A stretch of DNA of 64,000 nt from Sporosarcina trichiuri (GCF_030406775.1 NZ_CP129119.1:1522001-1586000); one strand, 5' to 3'. Positions 1-9,111 are shown, counted from the stretch's first letter. The notes: generated by a model not told the origin, from the letters alone. Numbers and translations: made by a program.

Positions 1-480
1 GCAGCTCATCAGGTGATGGACATGGCGGTTTTTTGCGATGCAGACGAGCCCCGATGTATCGGTATCCAGCCTCGTGACGACATGCACGGTTGCATGGTGG
101 CCTTCCCGTACATACTTGCCTGCCACTAGATTCGCCAATGTCCCTGAAGGCTGGTTGCGAGAAGGGATCGTGCCCTGGCCGGCCGGTTTGTCGAGGATCA
201 GCAGAGAATCGTCCTCATGCAGGATTTCGAGTATGCCATCTTCAGGCGTCAGTCCCGCGGCCATATCTTCCGGCGGGAATTCGATGACGACTCTGTCCCC
301 TGCCGAAAGCATGTGACGGACCGTCCGTTCTTCACCGTTGACCGTTATTGCACCGCCGCTGTATTTGACAGCTGTCACCGCGCGTTTCGACAGCGCCTGC
401 ATGCCGAGGAATTCCCTCAGCTGCATCGGCTGCTCTGCAGTGAATGCCAATGTGAGCGGAGATTGCTCAGTTCTCTTCAT
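1..480 (-). CDS. RluA/RluD-family 23S rRNA pseudouridine synthase, 3' end outside window
   Basis: Converts uridine to pseudouridine in structured RNA. The first 160 codons are visible, reading from an ATG at 480. Residues 15-70 resemble an S4-type RNA-binding region. A segment [13 protein letters not shown] follows, then the catalytic RLDTDTSGL motif, whose Asp is the family nucleophile. The start overlaps the end of the NAD kinase gene by 14 bases, so translation is probably coupled. Position next to nadK matches Bacillus subtilis yjbO. The C-terminal half lies beyond the left edge, so substrate specificity cannot be judged. Confidence 0.9.
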   Translation of the reverse strand, partial: MKRTEQSPLTLAFTAEQPMQLREFLGMQALSKRAVTAVKYSGGAITVNGEERTVRHMLSAGDRVVIEFPPEDMAAGLTPEDGILEILHEDDSLLILDKPAGQGTIPSRNQPSGTLANLVAGKYVREGHHATVHVVTRLDTDTSGLVCIAKNRHVHHLMSC

Positions 481-1273
481 CACTCGCGACAAATGACTCG
501 GACACACGTTTCCAGAACGGGAATGGGCGGAACCGTGCAAAGGAGATCTTTTCCTTCGATACTTTGTATTCGATCGATTTCACGTCTTTCTGCAGCAGCT
601 GCAGATGATCGACAGTCACCATGAAGTCAGGTCCTTTGACAGGTTTCAGCAGGCACGAATGGTGTGCCGGCAGAACGAGCGGCGAACCGACAGTCCGGAA
701 TACCCGATTATTGATGGAGGCCATTTCGGTCAGCTGCATGCATGACAATGACGGGTGGAGGATCGCTCCGTTCAGCGATTTGCTGTAGGCAGTCGAACCT
801 GACGGCGTCGACATGCAGAGTCCGTCTCCCCGGAACCGTTCGAAGTGGGCGCCGTTCAGTTCCACATCCATGACGAGTGTCACTTCCGGTGATTTGATGG
901 TCGACTCGTTCAGCGCAAGGTAGGTCGCCGTCTCCTCCGAATGGGTATAGGTGATCTCCACTTCGAGCAGCGGATATTGAACGACATGGAAATCTTTCCG
1001 CGCGATCATGATGACCAGCTTCTCGATCTCTTCCGGTTTCCAGTCCGCATAGAAACCGAGGTGGCCGGTATGGATTCCTACAAATGCGGTCTCCTTGACG
1101 CGATGGACGTATTTATGGAACCCATGGAGCAGGGTGCCGTCCCCGCCGATGGACAGGACGATTTCCGGCTCGACGTCATCATAGGTCAGCCCGAATTCCG
1201 TCAAATAGTCTTTCGCATCCGACATCAGCCGGTTCGACAGTTCGTCGCCGCGTGATTCAATAGCGAATTTCAT
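467..1273 (-). CDS. nadK: NAD kinase
   Basis: Cytosolic ATP-dependent phosphorylation of NAD to NADP. About 268 residues, the usual length for the Bacillus PpnK type. Visible motifs are GGDGTLL (nucleotide-binding loop), the ALNEST segment and [15 protein letters not shown] of the conserved C-terminal domain. The ATG at 1273 overlaps the stop of the upstream (p)ppGpp synthetase gene as ATGA, which favours it over an in-frame ATG at 1294. Last-but-one member of the operon yjbL-yjbM-nadK-rluD-like. Confidence 0.97.
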   Translation of the reverse strand: MKFAIESRGDELSNRLMSDAKDYLTEFGLTYDDVEPEIVLSIGGDGTLLHGFHKYVHRVKETAFVGIHTGHLGFYADWKPEEIEKLVIMIARKDFHVVQYPLLEVEITYTHSEETATYLALNESTIKSPEVTLVMDVELNGAHFERFRGDGLCMSTPSGSTAYSKSLNGAILHPSLSCMQLTEMASINNRVFRTVGSPLVLPAHHSCLLKPVKGPDFMVTVDHLQLLQKDVKSIEYKVSKEKISFARFRPFPFWKRVSESFVASDEEN

Positions 1274-1947
1274 GTGTCTGCATCCCCTTTCCATGAGGTA
1301 TCTTGAATATCCCGCCGCTCCGTCTCCTTGAACGAACTGAAGTAGGATTGGGCTTCGTGGATTTCGTCGCGGATCAGTGACATTTCCTCATCCAGCCGGA
1401 ACGCCGCTTCTGCAGCCCCTTCAAGCCGCTGGCGGATGACGTCCGGGAGCTCCCCCTGATACTTGTAATTCAGGGAGTGCTCGATCGATGCCCAGAAATT
1501 CATGGCAAGCGTCCTGATCTGGATTTCCGCGAGCACCGATTTCTCACCATGGATCGTCTGCACGGGATAGGAGATGATCATATGATAGGAACGGTACCCG
1601 CTCTTCTTCTTATGCGATATGTAATCACGTTCTTCGACAATCTTCATGTCTTTCCGCTCACGGAGCATATTGACAACGGCACCGATGTCATCGACGAACT
1701 GGCACATGATACGCAGACCTGCAATGTCCGGGACTTCTTCGGCCAGTTCTTTGGAAGGCTCGAAAGGAATCCCTTTTTCAAGCGTCTTGTCATAGATGCT
1801 TGCGAGCGGTTTCAGACGTCCGGTCACAAATTCGACTGGCGCATGCTGATCTTCGAGTTTGTACTGATGCCGCAGCCCTTTCAACTTCACTTTCAGCTCC
1901 ACGACAGCCTGCTTATAGGGAGCCAGAAAATCATTCCACATCCTCAT
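1270..1947 (-). CDS. yjbM: Small alarmone synthetase (GTP pyrophosphokinase, RelQ/YjbM type)
   Basis: Synthesises (p)ppGpp from ATP and GDP/GTP in the cytosol. 225 residues contain only the RelA/SpoT synthetase domain, without hydrolase or regulatory domains, as in small alarmone synthetases. Recognisable segments are [41 protein letters not shown] and [30 protein letters not shown] ribosome-binding site lies 8 bases before the ATG. It lies directly before and is translationally coupled to nadK. Confidence 0.96.
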   Translation of the reverse strand: MRMWNDFLAPYKQAVVELKVKLKGLRHQYKLEDQHAPVEFVTGRLKPLASIYDKTLEKGIPFEPSKELAEEVPDIAGLRIMCQFVDDIGAVVNMLRERKDMKIVEERDYISHKKKSGYRSYHMIISYPVQTIHGEKSVLAEIQIRTLAMNFWASIEHSLNYKYQGELPDVIRQRLEGAAEAAFRLDEEMSLIRDEIHEAQSYFSSFKETERRDIQDTSWKGDADT

Positions 1948-1970
1948 CAGAGACGCCTCCCTTTCCCTCT

Positions 1971-2360
1971 TCAGCCCATCGCCTGCAAGGTGTTCGCAAA
2001 CTCCTGCTCAACCGCAAGGACAAAGGCTTCTCCATAATTCCCGTTGCCTTCGATATTGAAAATCAGCATCGTCAGTTCTTCTGTGAAACCAGCCAGGCGG
2101 ATGGTTGAATCAGCGCAATCCAGCACCGGGTCCTTCCCGCTGTCTGCCAGTTTTTGCATGAGCGGCCAGACAGTCTGTGCCAAGTGGAGATAGACGTAGT
2201 CTTCCCCGTCTTCGAACAAGTAGACGAATGTCCCTTCGTCCGTGTCGGTTATCATTTTGCCGGAAGGCTTCGTGCCGAGCCGTGCTGCCGGCCCGTCAAA
2301 ATTGAAAATGACGGTACCATCCTTCATATATCCTTCTGTCACCCGATATTGTATACGCAC
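1971..2360 (-). CDS. yjbL: UPF0738 family protein (YjbL-like)
   Basis: A 129-residue soluble protein without signal peptide or membrane segment. Length, acidic composition and position beside yjbM match the uncharacterised UPF0738 family (B. subtilis YjbL). The frame opens with a GTG at 2360 with a weak purine-rich tract upstream; the in-frame ATG at 2327 is an alternative. First gene of the leftward nadK operon, divergent from the transglycosylase gene. Function unknown. Confidence 0.8.
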   Translation of the reverse strand: MRIQYRVTEGYMKDGTVIFNFDGPAARLGTKPSGKMITDTDEGTFVYLFEDGEDYVYLHLAQTVWPLMQKLADSGKDPVLDCADSTIRLAGFTEELTMLIFNIEGNGNYGEAFVLAVEQEFANTLQAMG

Positions 2361-2516
2361 AAGCTTATCTTCCCTTCCCTAATGTTCAGTACTGCTAGTT
2401 TACCATAGAGTCCCGGCGGATGCAGTCGGGATTGTGCTTTCCATCTTGAAATTGATATACTGAAATCACAACAGTTCGGCCACGGAAGAACACGCACCCT
2501 GAAAGGATCGATACGT

Positions 2517-3230
2517 ATGGATACGCAGATGATTCGTACACTTTTTGAACTGAATTCCCTGCAGACGCTGGGGGCCGTCCGTTCAGCCGCGGAACCCGGA
2601 GCGGCGAATACGGATTTCTTCCAGACGCTGCTGACAGAGATGGGAGGAGAGCCGTCCGTCACGGATGCCCTCTCAAGTTTCTCCGCGACAGCCCTCGGAA
2701 GCCTGCAATCACCTACTGGCACTCTTCCGTTTTCATTCAGCCCGGCGCCGTCCGTGCAATCACCTGCAGATGCTGTCCAGCTGATCGACCGCGCGTCTGC
2801 CAGCCGCCCGCCCCTTGCCTACCCGGGCGGCAGCAGTCGGCTGGATACGGCCTATTCGCCGCTGATCGACAAGGCGGCCAAGCGGCATAATGTGCCTTCT
2901 GCTCTGATTGCAGCAGTCATCAAGCAGGAATCGGGTTTTAATAAGGATGTCGTCAGCTATGCAGGCGCACGCGGTCTCATGCAGCTCATGCCGGGCACAG
3001 CCAGATTCCTCGGCGTGCAGGATGCGTCGGATCCTGAGCAGAACATCATGGGCGGCGCGAAATACCTCCGTCAGATGCTCGATCAATTCGACGGCGATCT
3101 CACCTTATCTCTCGCTGCCTATAATGCCGGACCCGGCAATGTGCGGAAGTACGGAGGAGTCCCGCCGTTCCGCGAAACGCAGAACTATGTCACGAAAGTG
3201 ATGCACAACTATGAGACCTACAAAGCCTGA
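2517..3230 (+). CDS. yjbJ: Lytic transglycosylase, SLT domain (YjbJ-like)
   Basis: Cleaves the MurNAc-GlcNAc bond of peptidoglycan, forming 1,6-anhydromuramic ends. The first ~110 residues are low-complexity and Ser/Ala/Pro-rich. The SLT domain follows (about 120-237) with the catalytic Glu in IKQESGF, the ARGLMQLMPGTA motif and LAAYNAGPGNV. No classical signal peptide is visible at the N-terminus, as in B. subtilis YjbJ. It diverges from yjbL and lies upstream of the globin gene. Confidence 0.93.
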   Translation: MDTQMIRTLFELNSLQTLGAVRSAAEPGAANTDFFQTLLTEMGGEPSVTDALSSFSATALGSLQSPTGTLPFSFSPAPSVQSPADAVQLIDRASASRPPLAYPGGSSRLDTAYSPLIDKAAKRHNVPSALIAAVIKQESGFNKDVVSYAGARGLMQLMPGTARFLGVQDASDPEQNIMGGAKYLRQMLDQFDGDLTLSLAAYNAGPGNVRKYGGVPPFRETQNYVTKVMHNYETYKA

Positions 3231-3323
3231 CAGCCGAGGCCGGGCGGAAGCGATTTATTTGTGAATGCTCTGGGTCGTTGCTAAAATGGACGTACAGAGT
3301 GACAACAAAGGAGAATGACATTC

Positions 3324-3716
3324 ATGACACGAAAACCTTTGATACCTTACGAGGAGATCGGTGAAGCACGTTTGTCGGAACTCATCGACCGGTTCTACGC
3401 AAAAGTCGCGGTTCATCCGGACTTGGCGCCTATATTCCCGGACGACCTAACTGAAACAGCCCGCAAGCAGAAACAGTTCCAGACCCAGTACTTGGGCGGA
3501 CCGAATTTATATACCGAAGAACACGGACACCCGATGATGAAAGCCAGGCACATGCCGTTCCCCATCACACCTGAACGCGCACAGGCCTGGCTCGCGTGCA
3601 TGAAGGAAGCGATGGATGATGTCGGACTCGAAGGACCCCTTCGCGAGATCTATTACCAGCGTCTCGTCCTCACTGCCAATCATATGGTGAACCGGAGCGG
3701 GGAGGGAGATCAGTGA
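3324..3716 (+). CDS. yjbI: Truncated hemoglobin (YjbI-like, group II)
   Basis: About 130-residue haem protein of the 2-on-2 globin family. The stretch around QTQYLGGPNLYTEEHGHPMM and the proximal-His-region motif KARHMPFPI are typical of group II. The start at 3324 is chosen because AAGGAG ends 10 bases upstream; the in-frame ATG at 3315 sits almost on that site. Its stop overlaps the GTG start of spxH, so the two are co-translated. In B. subtilis the neighbour YjbH controls Spx, and this globin is linked to the same thiol/nitrosative-stress locus. Confidence 0.93.
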   Translation: MTRKPLIPYEEIGEARLSELIDRFYAKVAVHPDLAPIFPDDLTETARKQKQFQTQYLGGPNLYTEEHGHPMMKARHMPFPITPERAQAWLACMKEAMDDVGLEGPLREIYYQRLVLTANHMVNRSGEGDQ

Positions 3717-4528
3717 ATCATCGCACACTTGCAGAAGCGGAACACGGACAGCTGACAAGCCCCCGCCCGATCGAACTGTATGTATTCCTGGACCCGCTCT
3801 GCCACGACTGCTGGGCGCTCCAGCCGATCCTGCGCAGGCTCCAGGTCGAGTATGATCGGTATTTCACATTGAGGATCGGCCTGCTCACCTCCCTCCCGAA
3901 GATGAATTACAATGTTACCGCAATCGAGGAGGATGAGGGGACCGATGGCCGCGATCCGCTGGCGAAGTCCCATCCCGCATTCCCGAGCATCGCCATCAAA
4001 GCCGCGGAATTCCAGGGGAAACGCGCCGGATTCCGTTTTTTGACCAAGCTGTTCGAATACTCTTTCCTGAAGTCGCGCAATGTGAAATCATTCCCAGTCC
4101 TCGTCGAGATCGCCGAGAAGCTCCAGCTGGACAAAGAAGAATTCATCAGTGATTTCTTCTCTCGCAATGTGCTCCAGTCGCTGCAGGTCGATCTGCACTT
4201 GGCGAAAGAGATGGAAGTGGAAAAATCCCCGACATTCGTCTTCTTCAACGAAAATATCGAGGACGAGGGATTGATGGTGGACGGCTCCTACAGCTATGAC
4301 ATCTATGAACAGATCCTTGAGGAGCTGTCAGGTACAGCGATCGAGCGGGAATGCGCCCCTTCATTGGAAGCATTGTTCACCCGGTTTGAAATGCTTGCCA
4401 CCTCGGAAATCGCCGACATTTACGGGATGACGGAAAAGGAAAGTGAACGGGAACTGAAGAAACTCCTGTTGAAGCAGGAAGTGGAACGCGTCGTCATCAA
4501 TGACACAGTGCTATGGAGGAAAAGATGA
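3713..4528 (+). CDS. spxH: ClpXP adapter SpxH (YjbH), DsbA-like
   Basis: Adapter that delivers the regulator Spx to ClpXP for degradation. 271 residues with a thioredoxin/DsbA-like fold. The N-terminal C30-H-D-C33 motif sits in a region that is redox- or zinc-active in some homologues. The GTG start overlaps the globin stop. Spx itself is encoded about 5 kb away in this window, along with MecA, so both adapter systems are local. The gene is followed by a strong terminator. Confidence 0.95.
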   Translation: MNHRTLAEAEHGQLTSPRPIELYVFLDPLCHDCWALQPILRRLQVEYDRYFTLRIGLLTSLPKMNYNVTAIEEDEGTDGRDPLAKSHPAFPSIAIKAAEFQGKRAGFRFLTKLFEYSFLKSRNVKSFPVLVEIAEKLQLDKEEFISDFFSRNVLQSLQVDLHLAKEMEVEKSPTFVFFNENIEDEGLMVDGSYSYDIYEQILEELSGTAIERECAPSLEALFTRFEMLATSEIADIYGMTEKESERELKKLLLKQEVERVVINDTVLWRKR

Positions 4529-4541
4529 TAGTGGAAATCTG

Positions 4542-4586
4542 ACAGGCAGAGAAAAATCGCGGATTTTTCCCTGCCTGTTTTAATTT
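4542..4586 (+). terminator. Rho-independent terminator of yjbJ-yjbI-spxH
   Basis: Nearly perfect hairpin (ACAGGCAG ... CTGCCTGT with an inner GAAAAATC/GATTTTTC arm and a GCG loop) followed by TTTTAATTT. Confidence 0.9.
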
Positions 4587-4659
4587 GCCCTGAATTCCGA
4601 CAGCCGGCCGCGCGCCGGATGCATGCAGTCGTCCAGGCTGTTTGAATTTAACCGGGACG

Positions 4660-4800
4660 CCGATAAATTCGGTGATGTGGCCGATATCCATGGCAAACTG
4701 TCCGATATTTCTCGTCAACTGTCCGAGAACTCCGCTGAACTGTCCGATATGGCCGCCAGAATGTCTGATACTCCCGGCCAAGTGTCCGATACTTGCAAAC
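4660..4800. repeat. Degenerate 21-bp repeat array A1
   Basis: About seven consecutive 21-base units. Each carries a core close to CTGTCCGATA or CCGATA followed by variable bases. On the + strand the array opens with a GCCGATAAATTCGGTGATG unit at 4660, then becomes more variable to the right. The opening unit and the TTTGAATT-containing flank before it recur at array A2 on the opposite strand. It lies between the spxH terminator and the RoxS-like RNA terminator. Because 21 is a multiple of three, open frames run through it as heptad repeats, but none has a credible ribosome-binding site. Confidence 0.85.
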
Positions 4801-4838
4801 AGCAAGTGCGTCCCCGCCCCGACCTCTTCGCAACCACG

Positions 4839-4946
4839 AAAAAAGCACCGCTCCTGGGGGGAAGCGGTGCTCATCATAAAGGGAATGGGAAAAATGTTCA
4901 CGTTCAAACAAAAGGGGTGTATGTTTGGTTTGTGAGTTTCATTCAC
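4839..4946 (-). ncRNA. roxS: RoxS/RsaE-family small regulatory RNA
   Basis: About 108 nt on the minus strand, between the convergent spxH and pepF genes. It contains the recalled RsaE/RoxS hallmarks in order: AAACATACACCCCTTTTG, then TTTGAACGTGAA, then TTTTTCCCATTCCC. It ends in a terminator (AGCACCGCT/AGCGGTGCT stem plus six T). The C-rich single-stranded motifs are the family's mRNA-pairing seeds. In Bacillus and Staphylococcus this RNA represses central-metabolism mRNAs and responds to redox and nitric oxide through Rex and ResD/SrrA. The start is inferred from the promoter at 4953-4981. Confidence 0.85.
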
Positions 4947-4948
4947 AA
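4930..4948. promoter_or_regulatory. Rex-like operator at the RoxS start
   Basis: Inverted repeat TTGTGA-N7-TCACAA, which covers the predicted transcription start of the small RNA. Rex, the NADH-sensing repressor, binds TTGTGAA/TTCACAA palindromes and represses roxS in B. subtilis. The centre is one base longer than the usual 18-bp site, which keeps confidence moderate. Confidence 0.6.
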
Positions 4949-4952
4949 GTTA

Positions 4953-4981
4953 AATTTATCACAGAATAATTGTTCCATCAA
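4953..4981 (-). promoter_or_regulatory. Sigma-A-type promoter of the RoxS-like RNA
   Basis: TTGATG, 17-base spacer, TAAATT, read on the minus strand. It predicts a start near 4946. Confidence 0.5.
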
Positions 4982-5024
4982 CATTTCACAAACAATTTCA
5001 TAGATCTGTCACATTTATTTTCAT

Positions 5025-5038
5025 TGAAAACGCTTACT
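5025..5038. promoter_or_regulatory. Candidate cre (CcpA) site
   Basis: TGAAAACGCTTACT matches the cre consensus TGWAANCGNTNWCA at all but the last position. It lies about 80 bases upstream of the RoxS promoter, in an otherwise gene-free stretch. Confidence 0.4.
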
Positions 5039-5060
5039 TGTAGTGTTTTCTGATTCAAAT

Positions 5061-5109
5061 AAAAAAAGAAGCATCCGTGGAGTTGTCTGTCCCGGATGCA
5101 TCCTTTTTA
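5061..5109 (-). terminator. Terminator of pepF (bidirectional form)
   Basis: GCATCC ... GGATGC hairpin flanked by an A-run on one side and a T-run on the other. Read on the minus strand it follows the pepF stop by about 30 bases. Confidence 0.75.
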
Positions 5110-5137
5110 TTATATTGATATATCTCTAAGCGGATGC

Positions 5138-6946
5138 TTACTGATTTGCCAATAATTGTTCCAGCTCATTCAGACGCTCTTCGAAGACGCGGCATGCTTC
5201 TTCGATCGGCGCAGTAGTCGTCATGTCGACGCCCGCTTTCTTCAGGACTTCGATCGGATAATCCGACGAACCGGCTTTCAGGAAATTGCTGACGTACCGG
5301 TCGACTGCCGGCTCCCCTTCCGTAAGGATCTGATGGCTGAGGGCCACTGCTGCACTGTAGCCTGTTGCATACTGGTACACATAATAATTCATATAGAAGT
5401 GCGGAATCCGGGACCACTCAAGTCCGATTTCCTCGTCGACTGTCATGCTGCCGCCGAAGTACTTCTTGTTCAGGTCGTAGTAGACTTCCGTCAGCTTGTC
5501 GGCGGTGAGCGCCTCGCCCTGCTGATCGAGCTGATGGATCTTATGCTCGAATTCCGCGAACATCGTCTGACGGAAGACGGTGCCGCGGAAACCGTCTAGC
5601 CAGTGGTTCAGCAGATAGATGCGTTTCTGTTCATCGTCTGTCGTCTTGAGCAGATAGTCATTGAGCAATGCTTCGTTCACCGTTGAAGCAACTTCCGCAC
5701 CGAAGATCGAATAGCCGCTGTAGATGTACGGCTGGTTCGCGCGTGAATAGTAGCTGTGCGCACTGTGGCCGAATTCGTGGGCCAGGGTGAACATGTTGTT
5801 GACGTTATCCTGCCAGTTCATGAGGATATACGGGTTTGTGCCGTACGAACCGGATGAGTACGCACCTGAACGCTTGCCTTTGTTCTCCCGCACATCGACC
5901 CACCGCTCGGACAGTCCCTTGCGGATAATGTCACGGTACTCCTCACCCATCGGCTTGAAGCTTTCCAGCATCGTGTCAGCTGCTTCTTCGTAGGTGACTT
6001 TCATGTCCAGATCTTTTACAAGCGGCGCATACAGGTCCCACATGTGGAGATCATCGAGTTCGAATACTTTCTTCCGCAGCTCGATATAGCGGTGCAGCAG
6101 ACCGACATTATCGGAAATCGTGTTGACCAGGTTGTCATACACCTGCTCCGGAATGTGGTTGTTCGAAAGTGCCGCTTCCCGTGCCGAACTGTACTTGCGG
6201 ACGGATGCGTTCACGTTATTCGCCTTCACATTGCCTGAAAGCGTGGATGCGAACGTGTTCTTGAAGGACCCGTATGTTTTGTACATTGCCTTGAACGCCT
6301 CTTCCCGGACGGAACGGTCAGGACTTTCCAGGAAGTTGATGAAACGGCCATGGGACAGTTCCACTTCTTCCCCGTTCTCGTTCTTCACAGTCGGGAAGGT
6401 CAAATCCGCATTATTCAGCATGCTGAACGTTTTCGACGAGCCGCCGGCCACTTCCGAAAGCTCTGCAAGCAGTGCTTCCTGATCGGCAGGCAGAACGTGC
6501 GGACGCATTTTGTTCAGTTCTTCCATTTCATGTTTGTACAGGGACAGCCCTTTGCTGTCCTCCACCATCCTGTTCAGCTTGTCTTCATTGATCGACAGCA
6601 GCTCAGGCAGGAAGAACGAGAGCTTTGTGGAAACTTTCACTGCGAGAGTCTTCGCACGGCTGTCCATGGCCTGGTATTTGCTGTTTGTGGTATCCTGGTC
6701 CGTCTTCAGGTGGGAATAGGTATAGAGCCTGCCGAGACGCTGTGAAATCTCGTCACGATACGCAAGACCTTCAAGGAGCGCTTCGGGTCCGTTATCCAGG
6801 GTCCCTTTATAGGAGTCCGCCTTCTTGGAGAGTTCTTCGATCGCTTCGTACTCCTCATTCCATGCTTCGTCACTCGGGAAGATATTCTCCAAGTTCCATG
6901 TTTCTTCTGTCTTCACTTCATCACGCGTTAATAGTTTCTCTGCCAC
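5138..6946 (-). CDS. pepF: Oligoendopeptidase F (M3 family)
   Basis: Cytosolic zinc metallopeptidase that degrades oligopeptides. 602 residues, the family length. The zinc motif HEFGH lies in TLAHEFGHSAHSYYS, and the downstream EVAST segment supplies a further ligand. An N-terminal oligopeptidase F helical region precedes the catalytic domain. The GTG start at 6946 has a GGGGG tract 9 bases upstream. It lies 55 bases after coiA in the same direction, matching the coiA-pepF order of B. subtilis. Confidence 0.96.
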   Translation of the reverse strand: MAEKLLTRDEVKTEETWNLENIFPSDEAWNEEYEAIEELSKKADSYKGTLDNGPEALLEGLAYRDEISQRLGRLYTYSHLKTDQDTTNSKYQAMDSRAKTLAVKVSTKLSFFLPELLSINEDKLNRMVEDSKGLSLYKHEMEELNKMRPHVLPADQEALLAELSEVAGGSSKTFSMLNNADLTFPTVKNENGEEVELSHGRFINFLESPDRSVREEAFKAMYKTYGSFKNTFASTLSGNVKANNVNASVRKYSSAREAALSNNHIPEQVYDNLVNTISDNVGLLHRYIELRKKVFELDDLHMWDLYAPLVKDLDMKVTYEEAADTMLESFKPMGEEYRDIIRKGLSERWVDVRENKGKRSGAYSSGSYGTNPYILMNWQDNVNNMFTLAHEFGHSAHSYYSRANQPYIYSGYSIFGAEVASTVNEALLNDYLLKTTDDEQKRIYLLNHWLDGFRGTVFRQTMFAEFEHKIHQLDQQGEALTADKLTEVYYDLNKKYFGGSMTVDEEIGLEWSRIPHFYMNYYVYQYATGYSAAVALSHQILTEGEPAVDRYVSNFLKAGSSDYPIEVLKKAGVDMTTTAPIEEACRVFEERLNELEQLLANQ

Positions 6947-7001
6947 TTCTGTTATCCCCCTTCATCCCGGTTTTTCGGGATACGAATCTTTTTCCATTTT
7001 C

Positions 7002-8168
7002 TCAATTTTCTATTTGGTTTGCAAGAAATCCATCCGCAATCAGCTGAATTATTTCTTTCTCCGCCTCTTTTTCCGGAAGCAGCGTCTTATCCGGCTGCCG
7101 GATACGCCGCAGGAATTTCAGGTAGTTTCGGCAGGCATCCAGCTGCGCCTCCTGACTTCCTGAATACCGGGCGGTGAATTGGCGCAAGTATCGGAGAGGA
7201 ATGCTCGCCGGCGGCAGCCGCCAGTTCTTCATGGAGACAGTGAGATCGAGCTGCCAGACGCAGTCATGCACCGCAAATGACGAGTTCCCGGTCACCGGCA
7301 CACCGATATGCCAGGGCATGGCAGACGGAGCGGTCTTCATCCGATAGCAGTTCCGGAGAAACGGATCCTGCACGCCTTTCCGGCTGATGAACAGAGAGCG
7401 CTGTAAAAATGCTTTGCGGTGTTTGCGGTACAAATATGAATAACGGGCTGCCGTCTCAGCAGACGGCGGCTTAGGACGCGCGAACGGAAACGTCTGCAGA
7501 TGGACCGGCAGCTTACGATGGCTGCAAAGGTAGCGGTTGCCTTCGATATGCAGGAAATGGGTGAAGTAATGGAAAGCGCTTGTATTCGGGGAGAGCGTGA
7601 GCAGTGAGGCACCGGGGGATAAGCTCGTAGTGATGAATTGCTGATGAAACGAGGAAAAGCTGTACAGATCCACTCCTTCGGCACGCCCTTCGGAAGTTTC
7701 AGGCGTCCGGAGCAGCCAGATCGGCGTCATTCCGACCGACCGGTATCCTGCACTTCTGCTGTCTTTCAGGTCCGGCGGAATCCGGCTGCACTGGAACTCA
7801 ATCGGTATGGTGTCATTTCCATGGATGATGAGAAGATCCGGTCGCTGGGCAAGTTCAGTCAGAAGCGGTTCCAGCACCGGCTGTTTGCCGAGTCTCCGGA
7901 ACAGTCCATACAGCAGCTGTTTGCCGGACAGGTGGGCTGCCGACTCCCCTTCCGAGAAGCGGGATTGACAGTCGGAGCCGGGACGATGTGCGAAATGGGG
8001 AATCCGGACCGTCCCTGCCTTCAGGAGGACCGGCTCCTTACACTGGGGACATTGAAATCGGCCGCTTGTCTTCCAGGCGGTCAACATGTCGCGGGACAAC
8101 GATGTATCGAGAACTACTGGTGTGCCATCTTCTGTGGTGGCTGTCAGTATGTGAATCACTCCTTTCAC
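7002..8168 (-). CDS. coiA: Competence protein CoiA
   Basis: About 388 residues. An N-terminal Cys pair CPQC and the segment RIPHFAH are followed by a restriction-like nuclease segment (PDLLIIHGNDTIPIEFQCS). This is the CoiA layout, implicated in handling transforming DNA during competence. No ATG fits the start. The strong AAAGGAG tract (8160-8166) is followed by ATT, ATA (8150) and CTG (8147) codons. The nearest in-frame conventional starts are GTG at 8168 or 8159, which are not well placed. Homologues begin around the ATTEDGTPV segment, so the true start may be non-canonical. Not an obvious pseudogene: the frame is intact. Confidence 0.85.
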   Translation of the reverse strand: MKGVIHILTATTEDGTPVVLDTSLSRDMLTAWKTSGRFQCPQCKEPVLLKAGTVRIPHFAHRPGSDCQSRFSEGESAAHLSGKQLLYGLFRRLGKQPVLEPLLTELAQRPDLLIIHGNDTIPIEFQCSRIPPDLKDSRSAGYRSVGMTPIWLLRTPETSEGRAEGVDLYSFSSFHQQFITTSLSPGASLLTLSPNTSAFHYFTHFLHIEGNRYLCSHRKLPVHLQTFPFARPKPPSAETAARYSYLYRKHRKAFLQRSLFISRKGVQDPFLRNCYRMKTAPSAMPWHIGVPVTGNSSFAVHDCVWQLDLTVSMKNWRLPPASIPLRYLRQFTARYSGSQEAQLDACRNYLKFLRRIRQPDKTLLPEKEAEKEIIQLIADGFLANQIEN

Positions 8169-8216
8169 TGAATAGTGTACGAATTCCGGGACTGAAAAGC
8201 AAATTTCTGCCCAATC

Positions 8217-8242
8217 AAAAAAGCCACCCGGCAAGGTGGCTC
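8217..8242 (-). terminator. Terminator of mecA
   Basis: GAGCCACC/GGTGGCTT hairpin followed by six T on the minus strand, directly after the mecA stop. It separates mecA from coiA. Confidence 0.85.
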
Positions 8243-8247
8243 CACTG

Positions 8248-8910
8248 TTAGAAATAAGAATTAATCGTACCGAACACATCGCTGCCGATCACTTCGGTTC
8301 CATATTCCTGCAGACGATGGATCGTCATATTGGTCGGAGCGCCATATTCCAGAATAACGCTTTCCGTATCGATCTGCTCGGACAGTTCTTTATCGGTACC
8401 CGCATAATCGAGATGCAGATAGTAGCTGTTTTCAAACGCATACAGGGATGTCGCTTCTTCAAGCCCTTCCAATTGTGAGGCCAGCGGGATCAGATCATCG
8501 AATTCCCTGAAGACGAACGTTTCCCGCGCAGGTATTGAACGTTTCTCGGCCATCTGTCCGCCTGCCTGATCGTCAGCCTCCATCGCAGCTTCCAATTCCG
8601 GCTGGAACAGCTTACGCGGATCGTCGATGCCATATGGATACTCGGTGGATTCCCCATCCTCCGGCAGCTGGGCACGAGTCACCAGCACTTCAATACCGCC
8701 GCTCATCGCATGTACCTGGATCCATAAAGGCCCCTCAATCTCAAATTCGATATCGGACTCTGAATCGATTTCCTCCATCATATCCCAGAACAATTCTTCA
8801 CTCTTGTCGCGGTTATACCACACTTCCTCACGAGTGAAGCCCCGCTCTTCGATGTCCACATACGACAAATAGAACTTGACCGTATTTTCGTTAATGCGCT
8901 CGATTTCCAT
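8248..8910 (-). CDS. mecA: Adapter protein MecA
   Basis: Adapter that targets substrates such as ComK to ClpCP and activates ClpC assembly. About 220 residues. The N-terminal substrate-binding region MEIERINENTVKFYLSY includes the RGF-REEVW segment. A C-terminal ClpC-binding domain follows an acidic linker (about 85-110). The ATG at 8910 has AAAGGAG 8 bases upstream. It sits between coiA and spx as in B. subtilis. Confidence 0.96.
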   Translation of the reverse strand: MEIERINENTVKFYLSYVDIEERGFTREEVWYNRDKSEELFWDMMEEIDSESDIEFEIEGPLWIQVHAMSGGIEVLVTRAQLPEDGESTEYPYGIDDPRKLFQPELEAAMEADDQAGGQMAEKRSIPARETFVFREFDDLIPLASQLEGLEEATSLYAFENSYYLHLDYAGTDKELSEQIDTESVILEYGAPTNMTIHRLQEYGTEVIGSDVFGTINSYF

Positions 8911-9111
8911 GATTTCCTCTCCTTTCCCCCCGAAGCAGGCAAACAATCCTGCTTCCTATTCTAGTTCCCGCGATGCTTCTTATACTATATGTTCAATCCA
9001 TCCGTAACGAAAGGGTTTTGCCTTATAGGCGATAGATATTTTTTGAAACAGGCCGGTTCTGACACGGTTGGAGGTACAGGCCCATCCCGGTTCCAGGAAC
9101 CCGGAGAATCG

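Noticed and set aside
4497..5003. Open frames of 126-149 codons across array A1 on both strands, reading as heptad-like repeats
   Set aside because: They arise because the 21-base unit is a multiple of three. No ribosome-binding site, and they overlap a terminator and the RoxS-like RNA.
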